A stretch of 64,000 bases of DNA from Amblyornis subalaris. Taxonomy: Eukaryota > Chordata > Aves > Passeriformes > Ptilonorhynchidae. A program made the position numbers and the translations under genes. The number at the start of each line of letters is the position of its first letter. The first letter of the stretch is position 1. Below, one piece after another: positions 1 through 12,354 of the stretch. The notes below the pieces were generated by a model that did no database searches, had not been told where the DNA came from, and saw only the letters and a list, made by a program, of their open reading frames with translations. The stretch spans positions 3,734,643 through 3,798,642 of the forward strand of contig JACAXG010000007.1 of NCBI GenBank assembly GCA_018881555.1. The letters run 5' to 3'.

Positions 1-402
1 GGTTCTCAGAATATCACATGAAGATGTTTATCTGCTAGTTTTGCTTTGGTTTTTAACAAGCCTGGTTTAAATCTATGCCTTCTCACTTAGGTGAGACTAT
101 CCTCTGTTCTTCTGTTCCTGGAATAAAGGTGATATGAACGAAAAGTGAGTGTGGAGGAGCCATCATGACCACAATTGATGGAGGAAGTGTTACTGAGGCA
201 AAAGGGGAGGTAATGGGAGCTGACAGTGTTAGTGATGTATACTGAAGCTGGATTGTGTGAAGAGGAAAGGGGAACAAAGGAAAACTCAGGGAAGAAGAAN
301 AGTGAGAGAATGTGAGTGGAAGAAAGAGAAAATTTTCCATTCCTTTCAACCTGGTGGCTAATTCTGCTTACATATTTTTTTTCTTCTTAGCGGTCAGTTT
401 TA

Positions 403-461
403 CTTCTTCCTCTTCCCCTTCACCTTTGCGCTTTGGAGGCAGGGGAAGAGAAAAGAAGAAG
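403..461. repeat. Polypyrimidine/polypurine imperfect inverted repeat
   Basis: A C/T-only tract (403-420) is followed about 20 bases later by a G/A-only tract (441-474). Bases 410-419 (CTCTTCCCCT) are the exact reverse complement of 441-450. After a 4-base offset, 403-409 also pairs with 455-461. It can fold as a cruciform, and the homopurine runs are of the kind that form triplex DNA. It also explains the Lys/Arg- and Ser-rich overlapping open frames on the two strands here, which are artefacts of the tract. Function is unknown. Confidence 0.7.
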
Positions 462-2366
462 AAAAAAAGAAAGACAATAAAAAGCATACAGGAATAAGCA
501 AGAGTGTAATTTTCTTCGTTGGCACCATGACTGTGTAGATTGCTTCTCCTTTCAGGTGTTCTGGTGTGCTTAGTATTGTTCTGGAATTGCATTTTTTATC
601 TTGTCAGTAGTTGTGATGAGATAAAACTGAGAAAGGGTGTGACATACNTGGCTGGTTTGAATTCTCTCTGTAACTCATCGTGTTTCTTATATGTGCAAAT
701 ATATTTTGTGCAAGCTGGAATGTATCACAGGAAAAAATTGCCAGAAAGAACTCAATGTGCACAGAAATTGGTTTCATCCTGAANGTATTTCAGTGTTAGA
801 GACTGCTTATGTACACCAAGAACGAAATATTTCTAAATGTGTGACCTGGATTTTTTACTANCAGAACAATAATTTTTTTGTTCGTAAGCACTCTCATTCT
901 CTTTTCGGTGAATCTTGTGCAGGTTCTTGAGGGGAGTTTTTTTATCAGTGCAGAGCAGGTTGAAAATGCTACTGAATCTGAATAATACCAGGCTCAGCTG
1001 AAGGGGACGGCCACAAAAGATATTAGGCAATGGGAGACTCGAGCCTGAAATACCAAATGTAGCGTGCCTCTTTAGTCTTCAAGAAAAGGTATGTTTCAGC
1101 AGTGAATATAATGGTGGAAACACAGCACAGTAGAAAATACACCATTTAGTTTAATATTCTATAATTAATAAGAAAATTGTAGGCACCTAACTGTTTCAGC
1201 ATTTTTAGAAAATGAATCAACAACATGAGCAAGTCAGAGATAATTATTTTTNATTACTTCCCCATTTCTGTTGTTTTCAGCCGTGGATCTGTGTCAGTTC
1301 AAACTGTTGNCTCTGCCCTTCTTTAGCAGTCAGGTGGTTGATTTTTTTTTTTCCCCCTACATCTTTGATTACCCTGCNACAAAAATGAAAGGAGCCTCAT
1401 CAGATTTTATTTTAACTCTGGGAACTTTTCCTACTTCTTGAACCTGAATGAATATTTAAGCAACTNATAATGCAACAATTGTTATTCTGAGGGAAAATAA
1501 AAAGCAATTCTCTGCTGAATGTCTCTGTAGCCTGATGGAAAGGTAATGGCACTGCTGCAGACTAGAATAAAATCAAATCCTAATTGTTTTGGTCAATTTG
1601 ACTTGCCAGCGAGTCATGCTTTAATCTCTGCATAAATTAGAAGCCTTTAGTCTGTTCAAATTCCTGTGGGGTTGCTGTCTTTGGCTTCCGTCTACTTAAT
1701 TCAGCTCAGCTAGCAAATGCTTTTGAATAATGTCATGATATTTCCATTAAAGAATTCAAAGTTGGTGAGAAGAAATGTGTCAAGCTGTTGATAAAATTCA
1801 GTCGAGATGAGTTGCAGCGATGAGCCTGTGGTTTGGCAGATTCCTCAAGCACTGTAAGGGGCGTTGGTGAATAAACTGAGGTCCAGCATTTGGGGGCAAA
1901 GCTGTTCATCCAGAGTAGCTGCAGNGTAAACTGTAATTCAAATTACTCCAAATGAAACTTCTGGTGCTGGTGGCTGATGAAGAAGAAGGGTGTACTAGTG
2001 ATTGCAGTAGCTTTTGGGAAGGAGTTGAGCACGTAAGGGAAAGAAAGAAGTTTTGACATCAATTATTTCTTTTGGAAAGTGAGTTAGGTGATTGGAAACG
2101 TATGCATTTAAGAAGTTACAGTCTTGGTCTGTTCTTGGTTAAGCATGTCCTGCTTTTGCCTTTTTTCTACTCCTAAATATACTGCATAAAAACTTTCTCT
2201 ACAGTAAGGCTCCTAAATATTCTAGCCCNCACTTTACTGAGAGTCTAATTTTCTCAATAGACCACTACTGTTTTGATTTTCTCTCTCTGCAAGGAATATG
2301 AGGAAGGTCATGATATTGCCAAAAGAGAGTTCACATTTGCCATCAATGTCAAAACAATGGAATATT

Positions 2367-2394
2367 AAAAAACAAAAAAAAGAAGAAGAAGAAA
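2367..2394. repeat. A-rich run ending in (GAA)n
   Basis: A run of A's interrupted by a single C passes into about four GAA/AGA triplets. This is a low-complexity tract. No LINE or SINE body is recognisable upstream, so there is no reason to call it a retroposon tail. Confidence 0.75.
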
Positions 2395-2520
2395 TCTCTC
2401 CAATTCTTGTGGAGTTGAAACACATAAGTGCAGACTATAGTAAATAATGTACAACAGTCTGAGGTGTAGATTGTTAATTGGTTTGTTCACTCTAAAGGGT
2501 GCAAAGGCTTTNGTATATTA

Positions 2521-2553
2521 ATTTAAAAAAATAAAAAAACTTAAAAAAAAAAG
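2521..2553. repeat. A-rich low-complexity tract
   Basis: Nearly all A with a few T and one C, including an uninterrupted run of ten A's. It is not preceded by a recognisable retroposon. It is a simple low-complexity tract. Confidence 0.75.
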
Positions 2554-4040
2554 TTTCTAACCAGCTTTTTTAAAATCCCTATGAATACATGTATAGGCAC
2601 CTTAGAGTTCACACAAATCCTGCTATTTATCCATCCACTGGGGTGACCTTGAAATGACCCTATCACCCTGACTCCAATCAGCTATATTCCTGGAGAGTGG
2701 GGAGAAAGAGCTGGAGGGGACACAGTGGAAAATGCATGTGTAAGAAGAAAAAATAAGAAAANTGTTCTTTTCTGGGGAGCTTGAGTTATAAGATTAGATT
2801 ACAGCTGGCAGAATCAAGGGCACATAGGCATGGCACTTGATGATTATGATTTATGGGAGCATTAAAGAGGAAGAAATCAATATATATTTTAAAAGTTCTG
2901 TTTTGCTACGATTAATCTAAACNCCCTCCTTGGGTTTGTGATGACAGAGGAAGGCTGTGTTGACAAGAACTTTTCCTTTTTTCCTCACCAATAATTCCAA
3001 AGCCTTCAAACGTACAAATCCAGCTTTAGAAAATGAACCTTTTGCAGCTTTTCATTTTNAAGAATTAAAGCTAGTGGGTACAATTTGCAATAAATTTGAG
3101 GTCAAACATGACACCAGATAGACATCTGTTACAAATAAACAGGGTCATAATGCACTACAGGAAGATACTATTAGCAGGATACAAAATCAAAAGAACAGTC
3201 TCTCCACAAAAAAGTAAAAAAATGTTCTCCCCTTCAGGTCTTTNTGCCAGTTATTTTCTTTGTTTTGAAGCCTGTAGCAAAGTGGCATCTTCAGCTGAAG
3301 GTCTGTGCTGGTTTTAAATTTGTAACTTAGTGCCTCATAGATCTAGTTTCTAGCAAGTTAAAAACTGCATCATACTTTTTTGTCTNTGTGTTGATTTGAT
3401 ACCGTTTTCTCATGTGGTTGTCCGAAGGTATTTCTTCTCCTTAAACTTTGTTATTTTGAAATATATATGCATAAATATTTTTTCTAGTAATGTTAAATCT
3501 TTTATTTCTAGGTATTAAAGAAAAGTAAAAAAATGCAGTTATAAGATAAATACAGCCATATAGCCAAATATCTGTCTCCATCTTCGCCATCCTATAAGTG
3601 CCATACAATCTATTTAGGATTAGGATAGATAAAGACAAAATTAATTCTTGTTACATAAACACTGTATTGCATCNTGACTAGAAGTGGTAAATACATTGTA
3701 TTCTTTTTCTGTAGTGTCCATGCAGTGCTTCCTGGAACTTTTAAAAAATACTGCCTTTGAGGTGTGGGGTTTTTAAAACATTCAGTTCTAAAACCAAAAT
3801 GTAAAACCAACCAAACAAATCTTAAGCATCAGTATCTCAAAAACAGACAGATGAGGGAGTATTTCACTGAATTCNTTTTGTTTCTGGAGGACTAACTTCT
3901 AGTTAGAGAGTAGAGCTTACAAAGAACATCTCTCAGAGTATCTGCTGTAAAGTAGAAATCAGATAATTGGAACATCTCAAAGAGAAACAAATTATGGGAA
4001 TAGTTAGACACCCCGCACCCCATCCCCATCTAACCCCTCT

Positions 4041-4090
4041 TACATTATAGGATGGATTATATGGATACATTATAGAATACATTATATGGA
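4041..4090. repeat. Two-copy 25-bp tandem repeat
   Basis: Two adjacent 25-base units (4041-4065 and 4066-4090) both begin TACATTATAG and both end ATTATATGGA. They differ at only three central positions. This is a local duplication that has diverged slightly. A sub-repeat of TACATTATA occurs a third time inside the second unit, so the locus may behave as a small minisatellite. Confidence 0.85.
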
Positions 4091-7000
4091 ATTACCTTTT
4101 TCATAGTGATTTAAGAGGTCCAACATTTGTACATTGTCTCTTAAATGTCACCAAAATTAATTCCAGCTGTCCAGAATGACTGTACCTATAATTAGAGACT
4201 GAAGAACTCTAATTGTTGCACTGCAGAATGTTAAGGGAAATATGAAGTATCTAATACTGTCACTTTTTTTTTCTTCTGAAAAAATATTTCTGTATGGTTG
4301 TATTTATTAATAGTATTTAAAATTAAAACATATCTATNGATGGCACTAATATTTGTATTGGAAGAATAATAACATAAATTATGAATAAAGTTCTATAAGC
4401 TAGGATACAAGAAAGCTGTCATTGAAAATAATTGCTTTGTATGCATCAGTGAAAGTTCACAATACTCTTATAAAATAGAGAAATGGTAATCTATTTCTTA
4501 ATTTCAGCTACTTTGTTAGCATAAAATATGTTTGATGGAGCCACTGACAATATTTGGAGAGGAAATGAGAGGTCTGTGTTGCCACCCCATTCTTAGAACA
4601 GCTCAATGTTTAGTTAGGAAGAGTTTGATTTTGTTTTTAAACAAAGGAATTTGTTTGTTTTGTTTTTAAAAAGGAATATTTTTATCTTTACAATTAAACC
4701 AAACCTCATGAGTAGTGTGGGTTAAGGTTGAAAAGTGTGTTTTAAGTTACAAGGTGAAGAGAAAGGACTGTTTATGCCTCTCCAGACAAATAGTTCAGTT
4801 ATTAAAAGATGCCTGGAAGCAGCAGAGTAGAAGACTTTTGTATTTCACAATAAATGTACAGCTGAATTCACAGCATGCTAGAATCCATGAAAAACAGGCA
4901 AAGAGTAAAGGTTGTGTTTTTCTTCATGTTCCTTCCAGAGAGAAATAATATAGCTACTCAGTGAACGTGAAATGGGCTTCCATAACTTCTCAGGTTTTTG
5001 AAATTATCATAAGTTTTTCTTTTAAATGAAAAAGAAAGAAAAAATTTGCATTAAAATCCAGTCCTCATAAATATCAAAACAAAATCTTGTAGCTTGTTCA
5101 AGAACTATTATTCAACAATTGTGAGGGGATGTTTGGAGCAGACTGGTCATAATTAATTGCCCAAACTTTGAGAAAACGAGACACTAAATTAGAAGGAAGT
5201 ACTTTAAATTATTTTGCAGTGTGAAGCACAGCCACTCATCGCCTTTCCTGGTATTCATGTTTCTGTCACAGTAATTCTCATTATGTTTAGATTTTGTCAA
5301 GTTTAAAATCTTCCTTAAAATTACAGTTTCCTGAGGAATTATTCTTTTTATGTTAGAAGTGGCAGAGTCAAGTTATTGCTGAACTCAATAACTGATGTCA
5401 GGTATTTGAAAGGTAATGTATAATGAATGAATGAAAACTTCTAACATATAATTTGTTTTTCTGTTTGGTAGAAATTACATCTGACCAAATAATTCATCAT
5501 TGCTTCTTTCACGTAAGTTACAGTTTAATATTTATTATGCTTGCAAGTTTTGATTCATATAAGTTTTAATTTTAAGGCTAAGTATAAATGAAACCATCAG
5601 ACTGCTTAAGAAATATAACCTGTTTTCAGTCACTGTGAGTGTATTTACATCTCTCCAAGTTTATCATTCTTAAAGGATATAATCTCTGTGAGGCAGGCAA
5701 AGAGCTATTTTCAACTGTAGCATAGAGAAATACCCATGCTATGGGAAATGCTTCCACATTTCCATCTATTTGAGACTGAGAAACTGAAAAATCTCTTATC
5801 ATTTTTGTATATTTTTGTGAGGTAACAGAGAATAATTGAAATTGTCTGTTACACAAGTTTCCTATGAAGTACAATGCTGTTGACCTTGACCTCATCATTA
5901 GGGGTTGGTTTTTTTTTCCATCTTGAAACTTTTATTACTAAACCCAGCAAAGAATACAATNCAGAATTCAGAACTGCTTCAATATCCTTGTGATACTTAC
6001 CAAAAGTACCTTTTAAAATAAACAATGGAAAAAATGTGAGTAAAAATTTGCTTTACAACAAACTGCCAGCTCTGGTAAAATAAAGGCTTAAGTAAACCTG
6101 TAGCTATTGAAGTCATGAGTATTCTAATGTTTATATTAGTCTTGTGTTTTGTTTCCACTTTGTGGATGATACTATGTTTTATTTTTTCTCTCTTTTCAAT
6201 TCTCTCTGCTGTACATTGAGACAGCCTGAAAGAAAACACTTTAATCTTGTGTATTTCGTTTTTCAGTGCCAGTTTGCATACATTGTGAGCTAAATATTTC
6301 ATTTGCTGCAATAATAAGAACAGGCAATGACATAATACAAAACCTATTGCATAAGAAACATTTCTGGAATAGCGGAGATGTTGACTTATGTTTTGAATGC
6401 CTGTAATGCTTGTGTGAGTTGCTGGATAAATATGATTGGGTACCACTACCTCTTTTTGCCCGAGGATGGTGATGCTTCATCCAAGAAGAGAGCACCAGAA
6501 GCAGAGGGGGACGTCCAGTTTCATTGCAAGCATCTTTAATTATGTTTCAGGGTAAGAAAGTCTACATGCAAGTTCAATCTTTTGTCTGATCNGTTTGTAT
6601 CAGTCAGAAGAAAGCTTCTGACTATGAAGCATCAGCTCAATTCAAAGAGGAGAGGTACTACATACATGTTTCAAAGGCATTTGGTGTAGAGGGAGAAAGA
6701 AACCTTGTCTTATTCTATCTTTTACTGAANACAGACTCTCCTGTAGTGTGTTTTAGCCTCCATGAATTTGGACCCTTCTGAGGAAAAAAAACTTTTCCTG
6801 ATATGCAATCTAAACCTCCCTTGACTCTGACTTATGATCTGTGAAAACACCTTGAGCTTCAGGTTTTTTGTTATTTAGTGTGCTCGGTGTATGACACGTA
6901 CAGTGGAACTGAAAGTAGGGCTAAGCTGCATCTGATTTTACAGAAGTTCCATCTTTTAGAACTGTTACACTCATATAAGCAAGAGACAAGGAAAACACCA

Positions 7001-9900
7001 AAAGTTTTAGANAGTGGAGAAAATACAATATACTGTGCTATGTGTTACTAGAAGAGGGTTGGGAGAGANAGCTTATTCACATTGCAGTCTGTCTGCATTG
7101 AGAAATTGAGTAAAAACCCAGTCTTTCCTAGACCTCAATATGTGCTACAAGTGTTAGCTAGTCAAGGTGATACATGTTTGTAAGTAAACTCGCATCTCTT
7201 GTAGGCTGAAAATTGATCCTGGAAGTCAATAATCTCCATGGACACTTTCAGGATACGAACAAAACTCAAACAAGCAGTTTGTAGTCGGCAGACAAAGTGG
7301 TCTGTAAAGCAAACTTAGTTAATTTGTTAGTTCAGCAATCTACTCAGCTCTAGGTGTAAAGTCATATTATACCTATCAATTAACTTCTGCATAGTGAATT
7401 TTTCTGTTTTAAGTGCTGCATTGTATGCAGTTAATTGTATTCTACTGATCACAAAAGCACTGCACCTCAAAAGGAACACAAGTATTGAGCACAACGTACA
7501 GGGCTTCTTGGTCTGCTGATACACAATTGTCTGAGAGAAATATGGGCTAGTAGATAACTCCAGTTTAGAGACCAGGAGTTAAAGTAAGGGCAGAACAGTG
7601 AGTTGGATTCACAGCCCAAGGGCTCTTGTGAGACACCTGCAGCCTTGTCTGCATTAGAGGTTGGAGGCAATTTTAGGTGTATTATTTCCCTTTGTGAAGG
7701 CATTGAGTTCAGAGAGTTGCAAGGGTGATAACATGGTCATATCCTAGAGAGGTGTGTTAGGTTTAGTCAAGACCTTACAGTGGGTGGGAAAAAAAGCAAA
7801 AGCAGGTGGTGCCTCATTGGAAGAAACAAGGAAAATANTGTAGTATTCCTTTATCAGAAGTTGTAAGGGTCAGAAAAGGACAAGATAACATAAAGATATA
7901 TGCACTGCAAGGCAGTGAAGAGATATAGCTGCTGATGTCTCAAATCATACAGATAAGTCAGCAAAAGGATTGTTTGATGCATTTTACTAAGCCAGGCCAT
8001 GNGTCAGAAGAAGTAAAGGCCTGTGTTAGCTGTCTAGCATGAGTTAAGAATTATCATCTGTCCTTGGCTTCATCTGCATTGATGAGCATTGCAAGGATGA
8101 AATTCTGAGTAATACCATTATCATTAGATGTATTAGGAAGGTGTATAAGGGTATATAAGCCCAGCATCTGGTTCTAGTTGGGAAACTAATATACTCCAGG
8201 ATTTAATTGTAACTGGGGTATTGATTGATCCCAGGGAGCTGGAACATAACCATTATGATGAAAAAACCATAATATCGCCCAATAATTTTTAATGGCATGG
8301 AACAAAGTCAGTGAAGCAAACCTTATCTGGAGATGAGAAAAAAATCGATAGAGCAGCTTGATCAAGTTGGTTTGGGGTACTTGAGTGCACAGTCGGTTGC
8401 ATTCTAAATGCCATAAATATCTTAACACCTCTCCAGAGATGAAGTTGCTACCTATATTGCTAATCCATAGGGATTTAATTTAGTTAATTATTTTCTTCAC
8501 TGTACGAAAGTTGTTACTTATATTTACGTAAATATATCTGGATTACATATATGTACTATTTTTAAAAGATCATATCTTGTGATATAAATATCAAATGACA
8601 GTTTGTGGGCAGACTGCAAAAGGTCTGGGATATTTGGATACTGACATTAATGTGTAGGCATGCAGGTAGAGATTTTCCATGTCTGCAACCTCCTTAAAAA
8701 TCAGGTGTTGTTGATGCACAGATAGAAGTTGGCTTTTTCCTGTAGCATTAGACAGATCTTTTACAATTCCATTAAAACCTTCTAGAATCTTTGATCCTTT
8801 GACATTAATATCAGACAAAGGGTCAAATATGCTTTTTTGCACAGCTTTTTTTTAGCACTGTATCTTTTTTGAAAGGTCTTTTCATTATGAGTCTGCATTT
8901 CTGGGGTATTTTTCTCACATAATTGGAGTATTGCATTGATTAGCACTAGGTTCATTTCATTTCATTCTTCGTGGTCATCAGCTTTTTGGCAAATTAGTGA
9001 TTTCCAACACATCTATGGATGTGCTATTGCAAATACTGCTAGTCCTCTCTTTACCTCAGATGATGTTCTCATACTCCCTGTTATGCCTTTTTCTAAAATA
9101 CATGATCTACTTCCATGTAATAATAACAATTTTTGCCATTTAAAAAAGTTTCAAATATTGTGCCCAATATCAAATGTGCTGTGGTAGTAGTCATGGCTTA
9201 TAATCACAATATGTTAATGTGTTAATCTGTAGAATTTTTGTTATATTTTCAGGTTCATGCTGCTCAAATGAAACATGGAGGATTAGATGAGATCCAAAAT
9301 ATAGGATTAGAGGTCCTCTTTCTGATTGTTTCTATTTACTATAAAAATCCAACATATAAAGATTAATTTTATTTCTACTTTTTATGATATCCAAATTTTC
9401 TAAGTTTGAAAAACACCAGTGGATAAATTATTATTTAGTGTGTACTTTTGTTAAAAAATCAAGAAAAAATACACTTACTGTTGGCTCCTTATTAAACGAT
9501 GTATCTTGATTATAGCTCAGTAATGTTACCACTTTTATCTGGAATAGTTTAAGAATTTTAATTGAACTTTATTAGTTTCCTAAAATAATCTTGCATGCAA
9601 AACTAATCCTGCTGATTGACTATTATTGCAAGTTTTGTTGAAAACTGAACTGCAGACTTTTTCCTCTTAACATGGCAAATATTAGGCCATTCATGGTTAT
9701 GGATTACTGAATTCTAAAGACAAATTACTTTTTGTCTTTTAAATTCCAAAACACAAAGTAAAGCTTGAAGCAAAACTAACACCTTATCTTTGAAAATTTC
9801 ACAGCGTGCATGCATTGAAAATTGTTATCTTTAGGCTTTAAAATTTCAACAGTTTCCCTTGTGTAAGCTTGAAGCTGAATGGGCCTATAGCATAAATTCT

Positions 9901-9920
9901 AAACATGTTTATACATGTTA
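9901..9920. promoter_or_regulatory. p53/p63-like response element (candidate)
   Basis: AAACATGTTT (9901-9910) fits the RRRCWWGYYY half-site exactly. It is followed with no spacer by ATACATGTTA, which keeps the CATG core and departs from the consensus at two flanking positions. Two abutting half-sites are the arrangement bound by p53-family proteins. Chance occurrence in AT-rich DNA is quite possible, and nothing nearby identifies a target gene. Confidence 0.2.
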
Positions 9921-10456
9921 ATTTGATAGCAATTTATCTGTATGACTTGTTTTGTTTTAGTATGATGCCTTCCTTTCATCTCTCATAATTAAATTGTCAT
10001 GCATATTCACAAATCTTAATGAATCAGCATGATTTGGGGTTTTTTCTTCATTTCTAGAGCTTGTTAAATTTGCTTCAAATTCGTTTTACCGTTTGCTAAA
10101 TAACGCTTCCAAAATATTCTTCTAATGCTGTGGGCTTGATGGCTTTCCTTTTTTAGTTGTATGTGCAGAAGATCCCTGCTTCACCTGAAGGAGGCTCCAT
10201 TCTAATAATATTTAGGCAAAGTTTTTCTTTTTGTATTGCTCAGACTCCTGTGAATGATTCTTAACTTAAAACAGAAGCAAGTTCAGTTGTCTCCTATGGT
10301 TTTCTGAAATGCTCTGTGGTGTTATAACCAATTGATCTTGATCAGACTCAGTCTACCAGAGCAATGGCAAGATGTGGAATTGTCTTAGTGTGGCTTTCTT
10401 GTCTCAAATTTTTTGGCAAAAGAACAAGATAAAATAGAAAGCTTCTGTGTTGGTTA

Positions 10457-10468
10457 ATATATATATAT
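10457..10468. repeat. (AT)6 dinucleotide run
   Basis: Six AT units, followed by GTGT. A short microsatellite. Confidence 0.8.
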
Positions 10469-12327
10469 GTGTTTTTCTCTCTTGCAACCTCTACAGTGAA
10501 AAAGTAAAGATGACACGCTTGTACTTACTGGTTTTATTCCAGATGGCCCCCTTTCTGCATCTGCATTAATATTAAAAATGTAAGTGTTTTCTTTGAGAAT
10601 CAGCTCAACAGTGTCCTGGGAGCCAGAAATGTCTCTTCTGGGCTGATTTTCCTACTGCAGTTTGTCTCTTTATGTCTTGATTCCACTATTATTTTTAATT
10701 TATTTTATCAGCTCTCTCACAGTGTTTAACTCTTTAGTTGGGGAACCAGAAATTTACTTACAGTTTAAACCCAGATTTTGAGTAAAGTTGCATTTTAGAT
10801 AAGTTTAGCCCACTTTATTTCTAGCCAAAAGGAAATATAAAAGACACATAAATATTTAAGTGAATTCGGTCTTGGTATATAGAAAACAGATGCGAATTGC
10901 TAAGACAAATTGCCTTTGTATTAAACTTCTCTTGCACAAAAATCTTTTGAGTAGCTCATTAAAAATACCTTGTGGGTAAAATTTCTGGTAAACCAATATG
11001 CTTCAGAGACAAGTCAAAGTAGTAACTACTTGAAAAGTTTCTTTTTTCCCTTGTCAGTAAAAACCTCATCTCAAAAGCGAGTTAGTATCTCTATTTGGAT
11101 ACATTTTAATATTTACTTACTATGCTAGGAGAAAAATACTGTTGATTGAGCTGCTATGTATATTTTAGAACCACCCGAGGATATTGTCTGGCTCTTTCTA
11201 AAGACTATAAACCCAGGATATTTCTCTCTGTAACCAAAAGGAGCATGTAAAAGAAATATTGAAATAATGCCCATAATAAAAGAAAAATATCTAGATTTTT
11301 CTTTCTTAGTAAGATTGCATGTCAACAGGCCATTCTAATGCCCATCCTGGTTCATCTATTCTACAAAATAAATATTGTAATGTTATTGTGGCTCAGAAGT
11401 TAAACGAGCAACATATAAAATCTTCTTTCCCTGCATGATTTTCTGAATATCCCACTGTTTAGCCCTACAGCCTTTTATGAAACAGAACTTGTTCTATTTG
11501 TGCTCCCAAATGAAAATAAGATTAGGCACAATTTGAATAACTTTATGCTATTGTTCTTTTTCATGCCTTGCCTTGAAAAAAATCTAAAATCCTGCTCTAA
11601 ATTATTTGCAAAGAGGCCATGACACTCAGTTTTGGAAGTTAGGCTCATTAGCTAACAAGCTTTTCTTCTACCATCCACTAATTTTCCCTGAGCTGCTGGT
11701 CTCACAGGTGAGAGGAGACTAGAAGAGATTATGGTCATTCTGGTAATCATCTGAGTGTCTCAGAAGAAAAGGTTTTATAAATATTTTATGTTTTTTTTTA
11801 ATAAAACATTCTTTTCAGTAATGCAAAGATCATTTTTACCTGGGGTGTTTCTTACATTTGGGATATATTTGTTGAAGAGTATATTTAACCAGCAGTTGGT
11901 CAAGTTCTGTCCTTTCTCTCTAGGATTGTTTTACCTCTGTATTGCAACACTTATTTTCAAAATCTTGCTGAAGTCTTAAACTGTCTGAAATGTGTCTGGA
12001 GAAGCTTGCAACTTCTATGAGAAAAACAGCTCTAGTTCATGATTCTAGTGCAGATAAAGTGCAGACAAGTGAGAAGAACAACTCTCTAGTAATCTCGCAG
12101 AGTGGAGCATAATCTGTTGAGTCACCTGTGATGGGAATGTAAAAGGCTGAGGTGTATAAAGCATGGGAAAGGGAGGCTTACATTAAAATAGTGTAGGTGG
12201 TGTAGCAGGTGAGAAATTCCCCCTTGTGATGACTTTAAGATGCAGTGAGGTGATTATTAAAACACCAGCGTAAACTTAAAAGACTTCTGATTTAAATTTC
12301 TGATGTCTCAATTTTCTAACTCTCTTG

Positions 12328-12354
12328 GAAGAAGAAGAAGAAGAAGAAGAAGAA
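12328..12354. repeat. (GAA)9 microsatellite
   Basis: Nine uninterrupted GAA units followed by GCAGCA. On the minus strand it gives the Ser run of a short open frame (12276-12497), which is a by-product of the repeat. GAA/TTC tracts form triplexes and are prone to length change. This one is short. Confidence 0.9.

Larger units (their letters stand above)
1..4040. other. Non-coding AT-rich unique sequence
   Basis: No exon, RNA gene or recognisable transposon is seen. Open frames are under 90 codons and are full of low-complexity residues that come from purine or pyrimidine tracts. The stretch holds a polypyrimidine/polypurine inverted repeat (403-461), A-rich runs (2367-2394 and 2521-2553) and, at about 1530-1800, a unique balanced-composition block with several TAAT cores that could be regulatory. 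Isolated Ns occur about every 300 bases. Intergenic and intronic origin cannot be told apart here. Confidence 0.7.
4091..12327. other. Non-coding AT-rich unique sequence
   Basis: No gene or transposon is recognised. The longest open frame (5997-6446, minus, 149 codons) starts with GTG, has no domain, and is rich in Ile, Lys, His and Phe as expected from AT-rich non-coding DNA. Small items are an (AT)6 run at 10457-10468, a perfect 10-bp palindrome TTGCATGCAA at 9591-9600 and a p53-family-like element at 9901-9920. No N occurs after 8002. Confidence 0.7.

Noticed and set aside
5997..6446. 149-codon open frame on the minus strand
   Set aside because: GTG start, no domain, and a composition (Ile, Lys, Phe, His) typical of AT-rich non-coding DNA.
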